The notes under the pieces: model-generated
Told to the model about the DNA's origin: nothing
What the model saw: only the letters and a program-made list of their open reading frames with translations
Databases searched by the model: none
Translations under genes and position numbers: made by a program
Shown here: piece after piece, positions 1 through 7,905 of the stretch
Numbering within the stretch: the first letter of the stretch is position 1
Layout: each line of letters starts with the position of its first letter
NCBI RefSeq assembly: GCF_900185725.1
Contig: NZ_FYAU01000024.1
Coordinates: 1 to 64,000 of the forward strand
DNA length: 64,000 bases
Source: Stappia sp. TSB10P1A
GTDB taxonomy: Bacteria; Pseudomonadota; Alphaproteobacteria; Rhizobiales; Stappiaceae
Direction of reading: 5' to 3'

Positions 1-959
1 GGCGTGTCGCCGTCCGGCGCGCTCTCGGTCTTGCTGCCGCCGCCGAAGATCGCCGCGATCTGGGCGCGGCGCCGCTCGGCCCGCTCCTCCGCCTCGGTGA
101 TCTCGATGATCTTCTGCTCGTCCTTGCGCTGCTTCTGCGCCACCGCCATCTCGACGGTCGGCGGCACGCTGAATTCCGGGCATTTCGCGGTGGCGCGGAA
201 GGGCACGCCCTCCACCAGCGGCACCGCGTCGAAGACATAGCGCTTCTCGCAGACGTCGATCTTCGGCGGCTGCTTGGTCACCTCGAAATGGTCGTAGCCG
301 CGCTTCAGCATCTGCCAGAAGTCGTAATGCTCCGACTTGCGGTGCTTGGCCATGTTTTCCGCGGTCATGCGGAAGGGGAAGGCCTGCACCTGGAACGAGC
401 GCTGGCCGCCCTTGAAGCTCTCGCGTGCCAGCGCGTAGATGTCCTGCACCTGCTCGTCGGTCATCGCGTAGCAGCCGCGCGAGGAGCAGGCGCCATGCAC
501 CATCAGATGCGAGCCGGTGCGGTTGTGGGAGCGGTCGAACTGGTTGGGAAATCCGAGATTGAAGGCAAGATGATAGCTGGAATTCGGGTTCATCAGCGCC
601 GGAGTGATCTCGTAGAAGCCCTCCGGCGCCTGCCGGTCGCCCTCCTTGACCTTCGGACCGAGTTCGCCCGACCACTTGCAGATCTCGAACGTCTGCAACA
701 GCGCGTAGCGGCCCGAGCGGGTCTGCTTCCACACTTCCAGCGTCGAGTCTTCCTTGAAGATGCGCAGCATGATCGGGCTCGACATGGTCATGTCCAGCCC
801 CGACATCTTGGTCTTGATGCTGGCCCTGACGTCCCGCAGGTGCTTCGGGCCGGTGCCCATCATCTCGTCGGCCTGACAGCCGGCGAGCGCGCCGGCCAGC
901 GCCAGCGTCATCAGCACCCTGCGAGTGTTCCTGCCAAACCGCGCGATACCCAGCGCCAT
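1..959 (-). CDS. L,D-transpeptidase (YkuD-type) lipoprotein, 3' end outside window
   Basis: The frame opens at an ATG at 959 and runs off the left edge, so about 319 N-terminal codons are visible and the C-terminus is missing. The first 30 residues form a lipoprotein signal ending in LAGALAGC, so the protein is probably anchored to a membrane on the periplasmic side. A YkuD catalytic signature is clear: a His followed by SSRGCYAM, where the Cys is the nucleophile that forms 3-3 or protein cross-links to peptidoglycan. A long charged tail after the domain contains runs of Glu, Arg and Lys. Family membership is seen in the motif; the exact cross-linking substrate cannot be told. Confidence 0.85.
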   Translation of the reverse strand, partial: MALGIARFGRNTRRVLMTLALAGALAGCQADEMMGTGPKHLRDVRASIKTKMSGLDMTMSSPIMLRIFKEDSTLEVWKQTRSGRYALLQTFEICKWSGELGPKVKEGDRQAPEGFYEITPALMNPNSSYHLAFNLGFPNQFDRSHNRTGSHLMVHGACSSRGCYAMTDEQVQDIYALARESFKGGQRSFQVQAFPFRMTAENMAKHRKSEHYDFWQMLKRGYDHFEVTKQPPKIDVCEKRYVFDAVPLVEGVPFRATAKCPEFSVPPTVEMAVAQKQRKDEQKIIEITEAEERAERRRAQIAAIFGGGSKTESAPDGDT

Positions 960-1001
960 CGTCTCTGCCCGTTCGAAGCTGCCCGTCCGAAACTACGCGT
1001 A

Positions 1002-1029
1002 CGAATCTACCCGCCCGAATCTACCCGTC
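1002..1029. repeat. 14-bp imperfect tandem repeat upstream of the transpeptidase gene
   Basis: Two copies of CGAATCTACCCG lie 14 bases apart at 1002-1013 and 1016-1027, followed by a partial third start (TCCGAAA). The stretch 960-1261 between the transpeptidase gene and accA otherwise shows no gene. The repeat sits where the promoter of the transpeptidase gene should be, but no function can be read from it. Confidence 0.5.
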
Positions 1030-1261
1030 CGAAAACGCACGCCCAAAACCGCCAGCCTGCGCGTCTTGCGGCAAATATGCGCCACGCCGACCCGCAAGGC
1101 CAATCACTTGGGAGTTAGTGCCGGAAGCCCCACCGACCTGCCCGCGCCCGATCACCGGTCCCGGCTGCTGGTCCTGAGGCACGGCCCCCGCCCCGTATCG
1201 CCTTGCTGACGCAAGATTCCGGCGTTTTCGCGGCGAGGAGCGACGGGCGGTGCCGCCGGCC

Positions 1262-2215
1262 TTACAGCGAGCGGCCGATGGCGAGAAACTTGTCGCGGCG
1301 ATGGGCGCGGATCTCCCCGGCGCTCATGCCGTCGAAGCGGGCGAGCGCGGCGTCGAGCACCGAGCCGGCGCGGTCGATGACGATGGCCTTGGCCCGGTGC
1401 GCGCCGCCGAGCGGCTCCTCGACGATCTCGTCGATCACCTTGAGCTGGATCAGGTCCTGCGCGGTGATCTTCATGTTGGTGGCCGCGTCCTGCGCCCTGG
1501 CGCTGTCGCGCCACAGGATCGAGGCGCCGGCCTCCGGCGAGATGACACTGTAGATCGCATGCTCCAGCATGGCGACGTGATTGGCCGTGGCGATGGCGAT
1601 CGCCCCGCCCGAGCCGCCCTCGCCGATGATCAGGGCGATGTTGGCGGTTCCCAGTGCGAGGCACGCATCGGTCGAGCGGGCGATCGCCTCGGCCTGGCCG
1701 CGCTCCTCGGCGCCGATGCCCGGATAGGCGCCGGCGGTGTCGACGAAGGAGACCACCGGCAGGCCGAAGCGCTCGGCCATCTGCATGATGCGCACCGACT
1801 TGCGGTAGCCCTCGGGCCGCGCCATGCCGAAATTGTGCTTGAGCCGCGACTGGGTGTCGGCGCCCTTCTCCTGGCCGAGGATCGCCACCGAGCGGCCGCG
1901 GAACCGGCCGATGCCGGCAATGATCGCCGCGTCCTCGGCATAGCCGCGGTCGCCGGCCAGCGGCGTGAACTCGTCGACCAGCCCGGTGATGTAGTCGGCC
2001 GCGTGCGGCCGGTCCGGATGGCGCGCCACCAGGGTCTTCTGCCAGGGCGTCAGCCGCGAATAGAGGTCGCGCAGGGTCTGCTCGGCCTTCGCCTCGAGCC
2101 GCTCGATCTCGCCCGATACCTCCACCGTCTCGCCCGATCCCGCGACCGACCGCAACTCGTGGATCTTGCCCTGCAGGTCGGCGACGGGTTTTTCGAACTC
2201 GAGAAAGCTGTGCAT
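1262..2215 (-). CDS. accA: acetyl-CoA carboxylase carboxyltransferase subunit alpha
   Basis: A 317-residue protein, the normal length for bacterial AccA. It forms the alpha half of the alpha2beta2 carboxyltransferase that moves CO2 from biotin-carrier protein to acetyl-CoA, the committed step of fatty-acid synthesis. The N-terminus MHSFLEFEKPVADLQGKI and the core segments ARPEGYRKSVRIMQMAERF, SFVDTAGAYPGIGAEERGQ and IGEGGSGGAIAI are family hallmarks, including the glycine-rich acyl-CoA oxyanion region. The gene stands alone; the upstream gene ends in its own terminator hairpin at 2348-2384. Confidence 0.97.
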   Translation of the reverse strand: MHSFLEFEKPVADLQGKIHELRSVAGSGETVEVSGEIERLEAKAEQTLRDLYSRLTPWQKTLVARHPDRPHAADYITGLVDEFTPLAGDRGYAEDAAIIAGIGRFRGRSVAILGQEKGADTQSRLKHNFGMARPEGYRKSVRIMQMAERFGLPVVSFVDTAGAYPGIGAEERGQAEAIARSTDACLALGTANIALIIGEGGSGGAIAIATANHVAMLEHAIYSVISPEAGASILWRDSARAQDAATNMKITAQDLIQLKVIDEIVEEPLGGAHRAKAIVIDRAGSVLDAALARFDGMSAGEIRAHRRDKFLAIGRSL

Positions 2216-2345
2216 CGGATACCGGTCCAGAAAGTCGGAGGCGCGGCCTCATGCCGGCGCCGGGTCAGTTGCGGCGCGACACTGGCGAGGGAGGCTGCCG
2301 CTGTCAAGTTGCCCGCCGCGTCGACATGGGCTCGCGGCGCCGAAA

Positions 2346-2386
2346 ATGCAAGCGCCGGCGGGAATGGTCCGCGCCGGCGCTTGCGA
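2346..2386 (-). terminator. hairpin terminator after the DUF3108 gene
   Basis: A perfect 13-bp stem pairs 2348-2360 with 2372-2384 around an 11-base loop. Read on the minus strand the stem is followed by ATTTTCG, so it suits termination of the DUF3108 transcript before accA. Confidence 0.65.
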
Positions 2387-2416
2387 AATCGGAGGTCAGT
2401 TCGGAGCTGTTTTGTC

Positions 2417-3274
2417 TCAGCGGGCGGCCTGATCGTTGCCGGGCTTGAAGTCGAGCTGGCGCGGCTCAACCACCAGCGTGCCGCTCTTGGTGCCCATCTC
2501 GATCCGGTAGGGCACGAAGACCCGGCCCGAGCCGAGCGGCGCCAGCCAGGCTTCCATCTGGCGGTTCTCGGCCATGTATTGCACCGACTGGGTGGAGGGA
2601 CGATGGCCGGCGACCGGGATCCAGCGGGCCGAGCACACCACCACCTTGCCGTCATAGCCCTTGCCGGAGACCTCGCGGACCTCCTTGTAGCCGAGCTGGA
2701 TGTCGAAGCGGGTCCAGCCGTCGAACACCGGGATGCGGCGGTCGCAGACCGAGGCGTCGGGCTGGCCCTTGGTCGCCTTCACCGGCATCAGGATGGCGCT
2801 GAGCGGGTCGACCACGTCGCGAATGTGCTGCTTGGTGACCTCGATCCGCTCCGGATTGGGCTTGAATTTCGGCGTCACCTGCATCGAGCGCACCGCGCCC
2901 GAGCCCTGCGCCAGATCGACGAAGAAATCGCGGTCGGCGGCACGCGAGGCCATCTTGTAGCTGGACGGCACCACCTTCTTGCCGGACACCCAGCCGGAGG
3001 CCTCGGCCCCGCCCTTGCCGGCGGAGAACAGCGTGCCGATGCCCGCCGGCTCCATGCCGACCTTGGCCGAATAGGCATTGGCCTGCAGCACCAGCGACAG
3101 CGAGCCGCGGGCGATCTTGAAGCCGGAAACGGAGATGTCGTAGACGCCGCCGAGCCGCGCGGTTTCCGCCAGCGCCGGGGAGGCGGCGAACGGGGCGGCG
3201 AACAGGGCGGCGGCGGCCAGTCCTGCGGGGAGCAGGCGACGGGACCTTGCAAGGGAAACAGAGAGCCTGGACAT
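2417..3274 (-). CDS. DUF3108 family exported protein
   Basis: The start at 3274 is preferred over an upstream ATG at 3379 because it is preceded by GAGG six bases upstream and begins a clean signal peptide: basic MSRLSVSLARSRR, a hydrophobic Leu/Ala core, and a likely cleavage at ASPALA. The mature 250-residue protein opens with GGVYDISVSGFKIARGSL, which matches the start of DUF3108 proteins, predicted beta-rich periplasmic proteins of unknown function in alphaproteobacteria. No enzyme motif is seen. Divergent from rpmB across about 540 bases. Confidence 0.8.
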   Translation of the reverse strand: MSRLSVSLARSRRLLPAGLAAAALFAAPFAASPALAETARLGGVYDISVSGFKIARGSLSLVLQANAYSAKVGMEPAGIGTLFSAGKGGAEASGWVSGKKVVPSSYKMASRAADRDFFVDLAQGSGAVRSMQVTPKFKPNPERIEVTKQHIRDVVDPLSAILMPVKATKGQPDASVCDRRIPVFDGWTRFDIQLGYKEVREVSGKGYDGKVVVCSARWIPVAGHRPSTQSVQYMAENRQMEAWLAPLGSGRVFVPYRIEMGTKSGTLVVEPRQLDFKPGNDQAAR

Positions 3275-3618
3275 CGGAACCTCATGACACCGCGCGGCCA
3301 CGGCCGGCCTGACACACCTCGACCCTGCCGAACCTGCCCCTTGCCCCGTCGAGACACAGGCCGGACCTGGCCGGAACAACGAAGATCAGCCCCGCACGGA
3401 CCGGACGGCCTGCCCGGACAACCGGACCTTGCCATGCGGGACGGCGCGCCGCTCCTGCCTGCATTCTCGCCAGACAGGGTAACCGCATGGTTAACGCAGT
3501 GCAAATGACACGGCCGGCATCGCTCGCCGTTTCGCGCCCGCGTTGCCGCGCTGCCACGGCGGGGCGAGCATGGGACCGCCGCGCCCGGCGGCTTTCGCGC
3601 TTTCCCGTGCAAGATGCC

Positions 3619-3647
3619 TTGACGGCGCGGCGCGCGCCCCGTATAGC
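3619..3647 (+). promoter_or_regulatory. sigma70-type promoter for rpmB
   Basis: TTGACG at 3619-3624 and TATAGC at 3642-3647 are separated by 17 bases, an almost ideal housekeeping promoter. It would give a leader of about 165 bases before rpmB. That leader carries two copies of CTTGAAACGNTCGGG, 30 bases apart (3742-3756 and 3772-3786). The rest of 3275-3817 shows no gene. Confidence 0.6.
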
Positions 3648-3817
3648 ACAGGCCGACTTTTCAACCATTGCCGGTCAATGGGCGCCGGGCCGTGCGGTCC
3701 GCGAACGCCCCGGCAATCTCCGAAAGGGGCATCCGCCCCGTCTTGAAACGATCGGGGCTCGCCCCGAGACCCTTGAAACGCTCGGGCCTGTCCCGAAAAC
3801 AAAGAAAAAGGTGTCCC

Positions 3818-4120
3818 ATGGCACGCCGTTGCGAACTCACCGGCAAGGACGTGATGACCGGTAACAACGTCAGCCACGCCAACAACAAGACGCGCCGCCG
3901 GTTCCTGCCGAACCTGTGCAACGTGTCGCTGATCTCCGACGCGCTCGGCGAGACCTACAAGCTGCGCATCTCCGCCCATGCCCTGCGCTCGGTCGAGCAT
4001 CGCGGCGGCCTCGACGCCTTCCTGCTGAAGGCCGCCGAGAGTGACCTGTCGCCGAAGGCCCGCATCCTGCGCACCGAGATCAAGCGCCGCCTCGCCGCTT
4101 CGGCCGCCGCCGCGGCCTGA
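3818..4120 (+). CDS. rpmB: 50S ribosomal protein L28
   Basis: A 100-residue L28 beginning [20 protein letters not shown], with the family's basic segment ANNKTRRRF. The ATG at 3818 is preferred to upstream in-frame starts because it begins exactly at the conserved L28 N-terminus and has a purine-rich AAAAAGG just upstream. The alanine-rich C-terminal end is typical of alphaproteobacterial L28. A strong terminator follows at 4194-4217. Confidence 0.97.
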   Translation: MARRCELTGKDVMTGNNVSHANNKTRRRFLPNLCNVSLISDALGETYKLRISAHALRSVEHRGGLDAFLLKAAESDLSPKARILRTEIKRRLAASAAAAA

Positions 4121-4193
4121 TCCGCACGCCGGATCCGCACGTCTGGCAGGCTCGCCTGCCGGGCCTGATGCGATCACCGACGACCAAGCTTGC

Positions 4194-4217
4194 AAGAGGC
4201 GCCATCGCGCCTCTTTT
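4194..4217 (+). terminator. rho-independent terminator after rpmB
   Basis: A 9-bp perfect stem AAGAGGCGC / GCGCCTCTT closes a CATC tetraloop and runs into TTTT. It lies inside the 155-base gap between rpmB and the transporter gene. Confidence 0.8.
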
Positions 4218-4275
4218 CGCGTTCCGGCATCGGCGCGGCCGGTTCCGAACGCCACCAGACCGGGACCTTTTCGCC

Positions 4276-4956
4276 ATGACGCAAGCCCCCTCCCGCTTCA
4301 CGCCGGCCTCCTTCACCGCCGCCCAGGCTGTGCAGGCGGTCATCGCCATGGCGGCGGTCATCGTCGCCTCCAACATTCTCGTGCAATATCCGGTCGCCGC
4401 GACCCTCGGCGGGCTCGACCTTGCCGACCTGCTGACCTGGGGCGCCTTCACCTATCCGGCCGCCTTCCTGGTCACCGACCTCACCAACCGCCGCTTCGGC
4501 CCGGTAGCTGCACGCAAGGTCGTGCTGGTCGGCTTCGCGCTGGCCGTGCTGCTGTCGGTGTGGCTGGCGACCCCGCGCATCGCGGTCGCCTCCGGTTCCG
4601 CCTTCCTGCTGGCGCATCTGCTCGACATTGCCGTCTTCGACCGGCTGCGCCGCTTCGCCTGGTGGCTGGCCCCGGCCGTCTCTTCGGCGCTGGCCTCGGT
4701 GCTCGACACGGTGCTGTTCTTCGGCCTCGCCTTCTCGCTCGCGGCCACCCCGCTGCTCGGTCATGGCGACGAGTTCGCCACCGCCGCCGCCCCGTTCCTC
4801 GGCGTCTTTTCCCTGGAGCTGCCGCGCTGGCTGTCCTGGGCCGCCGGCGACCTGACGGTGAAGCTGCTGGTCGCCGCCGCCCTGCTCGTGCCCTACCGGC
4901 TGCTGCTCGCCGTGCTGGTCCCGGCCGCCGCCAGCGAGCGCGCCAACCGCGCCTGA
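4276..4956 (+). CDS. yhhQ: queuosine precursor transporter (VUT / YhhQ family)
   Basis: A 226-residue membrane protein with about six hydrophobic segments. The YhhQ/VUT signature is present: NILVQYPV, the acidic FLVTDLTNRRFGP motif after the second helix, and a late segment LPRWLSWAAGDLTVKLLVA. Family members import queuine or preQ precursors for the Q modification of tRNA anticodons. The start at 4276 is chosen because residues upstream overlap the rpmB terminator and look like leader sequence. Terminators on both sides make it a single-gene unit. Confidence 0.85.
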   Translation: MTQAPSRFTPASFTAAQAVQAVIAMAAVIVASNILVQYPVAATLGGLDLADLLTWGAFTYPAAFLVTDLTNRRFGPVAARKVVLVGFALAVLLSVWLATPRIAVASGSAFLLAHLLDIAVFDRLRRFAWWLAPAVSSALASVLDTVLFFGLAFSLAATPLLGHGDEFATAAAPFLGVFSLELPRWLSWAAGDLTVKLLVAAALLVPYRLLLAVLVPAAASERANRA

Positions 4957-4980
4957 TCCGGCCGCAGCCTTCGAGACACA

Positions 4981-5006
4981 AAAGCGCGCCCTCCGGCGCG
5001 CTTTTT
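4981..5006 (+). terminator. rho-independent terminator after the transporter gene
   Basis: AAAGCGCGCC pairs with GGCGCGCTTT across a CTCC loop and is followed by further T residues. This is a strong intrinsic terminator 25 bases after the stop codon. Confidence 0.85.
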
Positions 5007-5123
5007 CGTCTCCGGAGAGGAGCGGCAAGCGCTCTGGAAATGAATGGCCCCCGGCTCTCCGGCTTTGCCTGCGGCCGGGGTGACGGCGGAGGGTGGGGCA
5101 AGGCCGCGCCTCTCTCTCAGGAT

Positions 5124-5259
5124 GTCATCCCGGTCAAGCGCAGCGCAGAACCGGGAACCATTGGCACCCTCGGCAGGCGCGCGATGGTGCGTGCGCTGCC
5201 CCCTCGCTCCTGCCTCTCCCCGCGTCATTCCGGCCAAGCGAAGCGCGAGCCGGAACCGG
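5124..5259. repeat. pair of diverged intergenic inverted-repeat elements
   Basis: Two related copies of about 36 bases lie 100 bases apart: 5124-5160 begins GTCATCCCGGTCAAGCGCAG and 5224-5259 begins GTCATTCCGGCCAAGCGAAG. Each ends in a reverse-complement of its own CCGG-containing start, so each can form a hairpin. This resembles short dispersed intergenic repeats common in alphaproteobacterial genomes. The remaining part of 5007-5355 shows no gene. Confidence 0.6.
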
Positions 5260-5355
5260 CGAGCCACAAGCGGTCGTGGGGACGTCGGGGCGCGCATCCG
5301 ATGGGCTTCTGCCCCCCGAGCGCTCATCCGCTTGCGCAGATCCTCAACGCGCCTC

Positions 5356-6252
5356 CTACAGCGCCGGCGCCGGCAACCCGCGGCGGGCGCAGGCCGCCTG
5401 CACCGTGTTGGCGAGCAGGCAGGCGATGGTCATCGGCCCGACGCCGCCCGGCACCGGCGTGATCGCCCCGGCGACCTTCACCGCCTCGTCGAAGGCGACG
5501 TCGCCGACCAGCCGCGTCTTGCCCTCGCCGCGTTCGGGCGCCGGCACCCGGTTGATGCCGACATCGATCACCGTCGCCCCCGGCTTCACCCAGTCGCCGC
5601 GCACCATCTGCGGCCGGCCGACGGCCGCCACCAGGATGTCGGCGCGCCGGCACAGCCCGGCGATGTCGCGGCTGCGCGAATGCGCCATGGTCACCGTGCA
5701 ATTGGCGTTCTGCAGCAGCAGCGCGACCGGCTTGCCGACCAGGATCGAGCGGCCGAGCACCACCGCATCGAGGCCGGAGAGATCCCCGCCATGCGCCTCG
5801 CTCGCCAGCATCACGCAGCCCTTCGGCGTGCAGGGCACCAGGCCCGGCCGGCCGAGCACGATCCGCCCGGCATTGGTCGGATGCAGCCCGTCGACATCCT
5901 TGGCCGGGTCGATCGCCAGCACCACCTTGTCCGTATCGATCTGCGCCGGCAGCGGCATCTGCACCAATATGCCGTCGATCTCCGGGTCGGCATTGAGCCG
6001 CGCCACCAGGGCGAGCAGCTCCGCCTCCGGCGTCTCCGCCGGCAACCGGTGCTCGATCGAGCGCATGCCGCACTCCTCGGTCTGGCGCACCTTGTTGGCG
6101 ACATAGACCTGGCTCGCCGGGTCCTCGCCGACCAGCACCACCGCAAGGCCGGGCCTCACGCCGGGGCCGGCCTTCAGCGCGGACACCGCCTCGCGCACGT
6201 CGGCCCGCAGGCGCGCCGCCCGCGCCTTGCCGTCGATCAGCTTTGCAGTCAT
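5356..6252 (-). CDS. folD: bifunctional methylenetetrahydrofolate dehydrogenase / cyclohydrolase
   Basis: A 298-residue FolD of normal length. It interconverts methylene-, methenyl- and formyl-tetrahydrofolate for purine and formyl-Met-tRNA synthesis. Visible hallmarks are [14 protein letters not shown] with the catalytic Lys of the YxxxK motif, the substrate segment [22 protein letters not shown], and the nucleotide-binding segment [17 protein letters not shown]. The gene is followed by repeat-containing intergenic DNA and preceded by the DUF167 gene 50 bases upstream on the same strand. Confidence 0.96.
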   Translation of the reverse strand: MTAKLIDGKARAARLRADVREAVSALKAGPGVRPGLAVVLVGEDPASQVYVANKVRQTEECGMRSIEHRLPAETPEAELLALVARLNADPEIDGILVQMPLPAQIDTDKVVLAIDPAKDVDGLHPTNAGRIVLGRPGLVPCTPKGCVMLASEAHGGDLSGLDAVVLGRSILVGKPVALLLQNANCTVTMAHSRSRDIAGLCRRADILVAAVGRPQMVRGDWVKPGATVIDVGINRVPAPERGEGKTRLVGDVAFDEAVKVAGAITPVPGGVGPMTIACLLANTVQAACARRGLPAPAL

Positions 6253-6302
6253 GGAACCTCCGGGGACACCGTCAAAGTTGGGCAGAGTTGGGCAAAGTCG
6301 GG

Positions 6303-6653
6303 TTACTTTAGCCGCCCGCCGCCGGCGATGTCGGCAAGGCGAGCGGCAATCGCTTGCGCATCCGCGTCATCGCGGGCGGCAAGCACGAATGTCTTGAGCC
6401 GGGCCGTCGCGCCCGCGGTCAGCCGCACATCGCCCTTGGCAAGGCCGAGTTCGCTAGCCAGCACGCTGGCGACGGCCGCATTGGCCGCGCCCTTGTCGGC
6501 GACGGCGCGCACCCGCACGCAGAGCACGGCGCGTCCGTCGGACAGCCGCGTCAGCCCGTCGATGCCGTCGCGCGCGGCGCGCGGCGTTGCCCGCACCGCA
6601 AGGCGCACCCCGTCCTTCGTCACGCTCCAGGCCGTCCCGGCGTCGCCGGTCAT
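6303..6653 (-). CDS. DUF167 (YggU) family protein
   Basis: A 116-residue small protein. The segment [18 protein letters not shown]-like (here [20 protein letters not shown]) is the DUF167 hallmark, followed by [19 protein letters not shown]. Function is unknown in the family. The start at 6653 is 20 bases after the stop of the YggT gene, so the two are probably co-transcribed, an association common in proteobacteria, and folD may be in the same unit. Confidence 0.88.
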   Translation of the reverse strand: MTGDAGTAWSVTKDGVRLAVRATPRAARDGIDGLTRLSDGRAVLCVRVRAVADKGAANAAVASVLASELGLAKGDVRLTAGATARLKTFVLAARDDADAQAIAARLADIAGGGRLK

Positions 6654-6673
6654 CGCGGCTGGCCCGGCCGGCC

Positions 6674-6964
6674 TCAGAACACGTTGGGATAGACGTAATA
6701 GGCCAGCAGCCGCTGCAGCAGGAAGATGCCGAGCAGCAGCACGATCGGCGACAGGTCGAGCCCGCCCATCGACGGCACATAGCGGCGGATCGGCCGCAGC
6801 AGGGGTTCGGTCAGGTTGTAGAGCACCTGTCCGATCATCGCGACGAACTGATTGCGCGAGTTGATGACGTTGAAGGCATAGAGCCAGGAGAAGATCGCGC
6901 TGGCGATGATCACCCATGTGTAGAGATTGAGGATGAGGAAGATGACATCAAGGATGGCGCGCAT
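6674..6964 (-). CDS. YggT family integral membrane protein
   Basis: A 96-residue protein with two hydrophobic stretches (about residues 3-25 and 65-90) separated by the conserved [20 protein letters not shown] and [19 protein letters not shown] segments of YggT proteins. The family has been linked to osmotic or membrane processes but has no firm biochemical role. Start at 6964 is chosen at the conserved [13 protein letters not shown]; an in-frame ATG 15 codons upstream would add an uncharacteristic leader. Confidence 0.88.
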   Translation of the reverse strand: MRAILDVIFLILNLYTWVIIASAIFSWLYAFNVINSRNQFVAMIGQVLYNLTEPLLRPIRRYVPSMGGLDLSPIVLLLGIFLLQRLLAYYVYPNVF

Positions 6965-7187
6965 CGGGAACGGGTCTCCGGCTGGAGCGAAAGGGCTGTT
7001 TCCCCTCATGTAGCCGCCACGCGCGCCGGCCGCAAGGCTCCAGGCCCACGCGTCCGGGCGCCGCGCAGGGGAGATCGCCAGGCTTTCGTCCTCCGCTTTG
7101 CCGGCCTCCCGCCAACCGCCCCCACTCGCGCCAACCTCCCGCCAACCTCGGGCCAGCCGCCTCGCCGGCGCGTCGAGAGCGCTCCCC

Positions 7188-7271
7188 GAGACGCTTCCCG
7201 AGACGCTTCCCGAGATGCTCCCCGAGATGCTCCCCGAGACAGTCCCCGAGGCTCTCTCGGAAACGCTCCCG
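7188..7271. repeat. 12-bp tandem repeat array, about seven units
   Basis: Seven consecutive 12-base units, drifting from GAGACGCTTCCC through GAGATGCTCCCC to GAAACGCTCCCG. In one frame they read as repeated E-T-L-P, but no start signal or domain supports a gene, and the drift includes changes that would be non-conservative. The array sits between the YggT promoter region and tRNA-Ala. Confidence 0.75.
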
Positions 7272-7310
7272 TGCGCCTCGGGGGGCTGTCGGGGCAGGCC
7301 TCCAGCCCTC

Positions 7311-7402
7311 CTGGCAGTCTGTTGGCGGCCCTCCTGGCAGTCTGTTGGCGGCCGTCCCGGTAGTCTGTTGGCAGCCGTCCCGGTAGCCTGTTGGCGGCCG
7401 TC
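7311..7402. repeat. 23-bp tandem repeat array, four units
   Basis: Four head-to-tail 23-base units start at 7311, 7334, 7357 and 7380, each containing GTAGTCTGTTGG or GCAGTCTGTTGG. The last two units share a T variant and the first two a C variant, indicating stepwise duplication. The array ends 20 bases before the tRNA-Ala promoter. No spacers are present, so this is not a CRISPR. Confidence 0.8.
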
Positions 7403-7422
7403 CCGGCCGGTGGGGGAAACGC

Positions 7423-7451
7423 TTGACAGGACCGCCCGCCCTCCCCTAAAT
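7423..7451 (+). promoter_or_regulatory. sigma70-type promoter of tRNA-Ala
   Basis: A consensus TTGACA at 7423-7428 and CTAAAT at 7446-7451 are 17 bases apart, with the tRNA starting 20 bases after the -10 box. Spacing and position fit a housekeeping tRNA promoter. Confidence 0.7.
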
Positions 7452-7471
7452 GCCGCTCACGCTCGACGAGC

Positions 7472-7547
7472 GGGGCCGTAGCTCAGATGGGAGAGCGCTG
7501 CAATCGCACTGCAGAGGTCAGGGGTTCGATTCCCCTCGGCTCCACCA
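7472..7547 (+). tRNA. tRNA-Ala(CGC)
   Basis: 76 bases fold as a complete cloverleaf: acceptor GGGGCCG / CGGCTCC, D arm GCTC/GAGC, anticodon stem CTGCA/TGCAG with loop ATCGCAC giving anticodon CGC for alanine GCG codons, T stem AGGGG/CCCCT with TTCGATT loop, and an encoded CCA end. It marks the edge of the accessory region that follows. Confidence 0.97.
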
Positions 7548-7741
7548 CTTTTTCGCTCACGCAAAACTCGCTTCGCTCGCCTGCTCCGCGGGGGCGGGCC
7601 AAAGCCCGGGCCGCGGTCGCGGCCTTGTTCCGGTGCGCGGTTCCTCCGCCCACCTCCACCAATTTTCCCTTCCGTTGAAATCACGCGCCGGAAGCGCCGG
7701 CCAGGGCCCTTCGCGCTGACCTGCAAGGTCGCCGCGCGGGC

Positions 7742-7905
7742 ATGATGACCTGTGCAGAAAACGGCAGGCAGGCAAGGCCGGGCGATCTGGTCACGCGCCT
7801 CGGCGGCAACGAATTCGTCCTGCTGCTCCCCGAGACCACCCTTTCCGAGGCCCTCGCACAGGCGATTCGCTGCAAGGTGGCCGTGTCGCCGCTAACCGTG
7901 GGCGA
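7742..7905 (+). pseudogene. truncated GGDEF-domain (diguanylate cyclase) remnant
   Basis: The frame from 7781 reads GDLVTRLGGNEFVLLLPET followed by an Ala/Leu-rich helix and VAVSPLTVGDHS. This is the core of a GGDEF domain (G-D-x-x-x-R-x-G-G-D-E-F-x-x-L-L-P), with the catalytic-site Asp replaced by Asn. Neither the N-terminal part of the domain nor the region after the active loop can be found, and the frame ends in the convergent 3' end of the next gene. It is best read as debris of a diguanylate cyclase gene. The rest of 7548-7905 shows nothing else. Confidence 0.65.

Noticed and set aside
288-1118. A 276-codon plus-strand frame at the left edge
   Set aside because: Antisense to the L,D-transpeptidase gene, whose signal peptide and catalytic motif are clear.
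7188-7402. Possible CRISPR array
   Set aside because: The units are directly adjacent with no unique spacers, and there are no cas genes.
7098-7481. A plus-strand frame with E-T-L-P repeats
   Set aside because: It is the translation of the 12-bp array, lacks a ribosome-binding site and runs into the tRNA.
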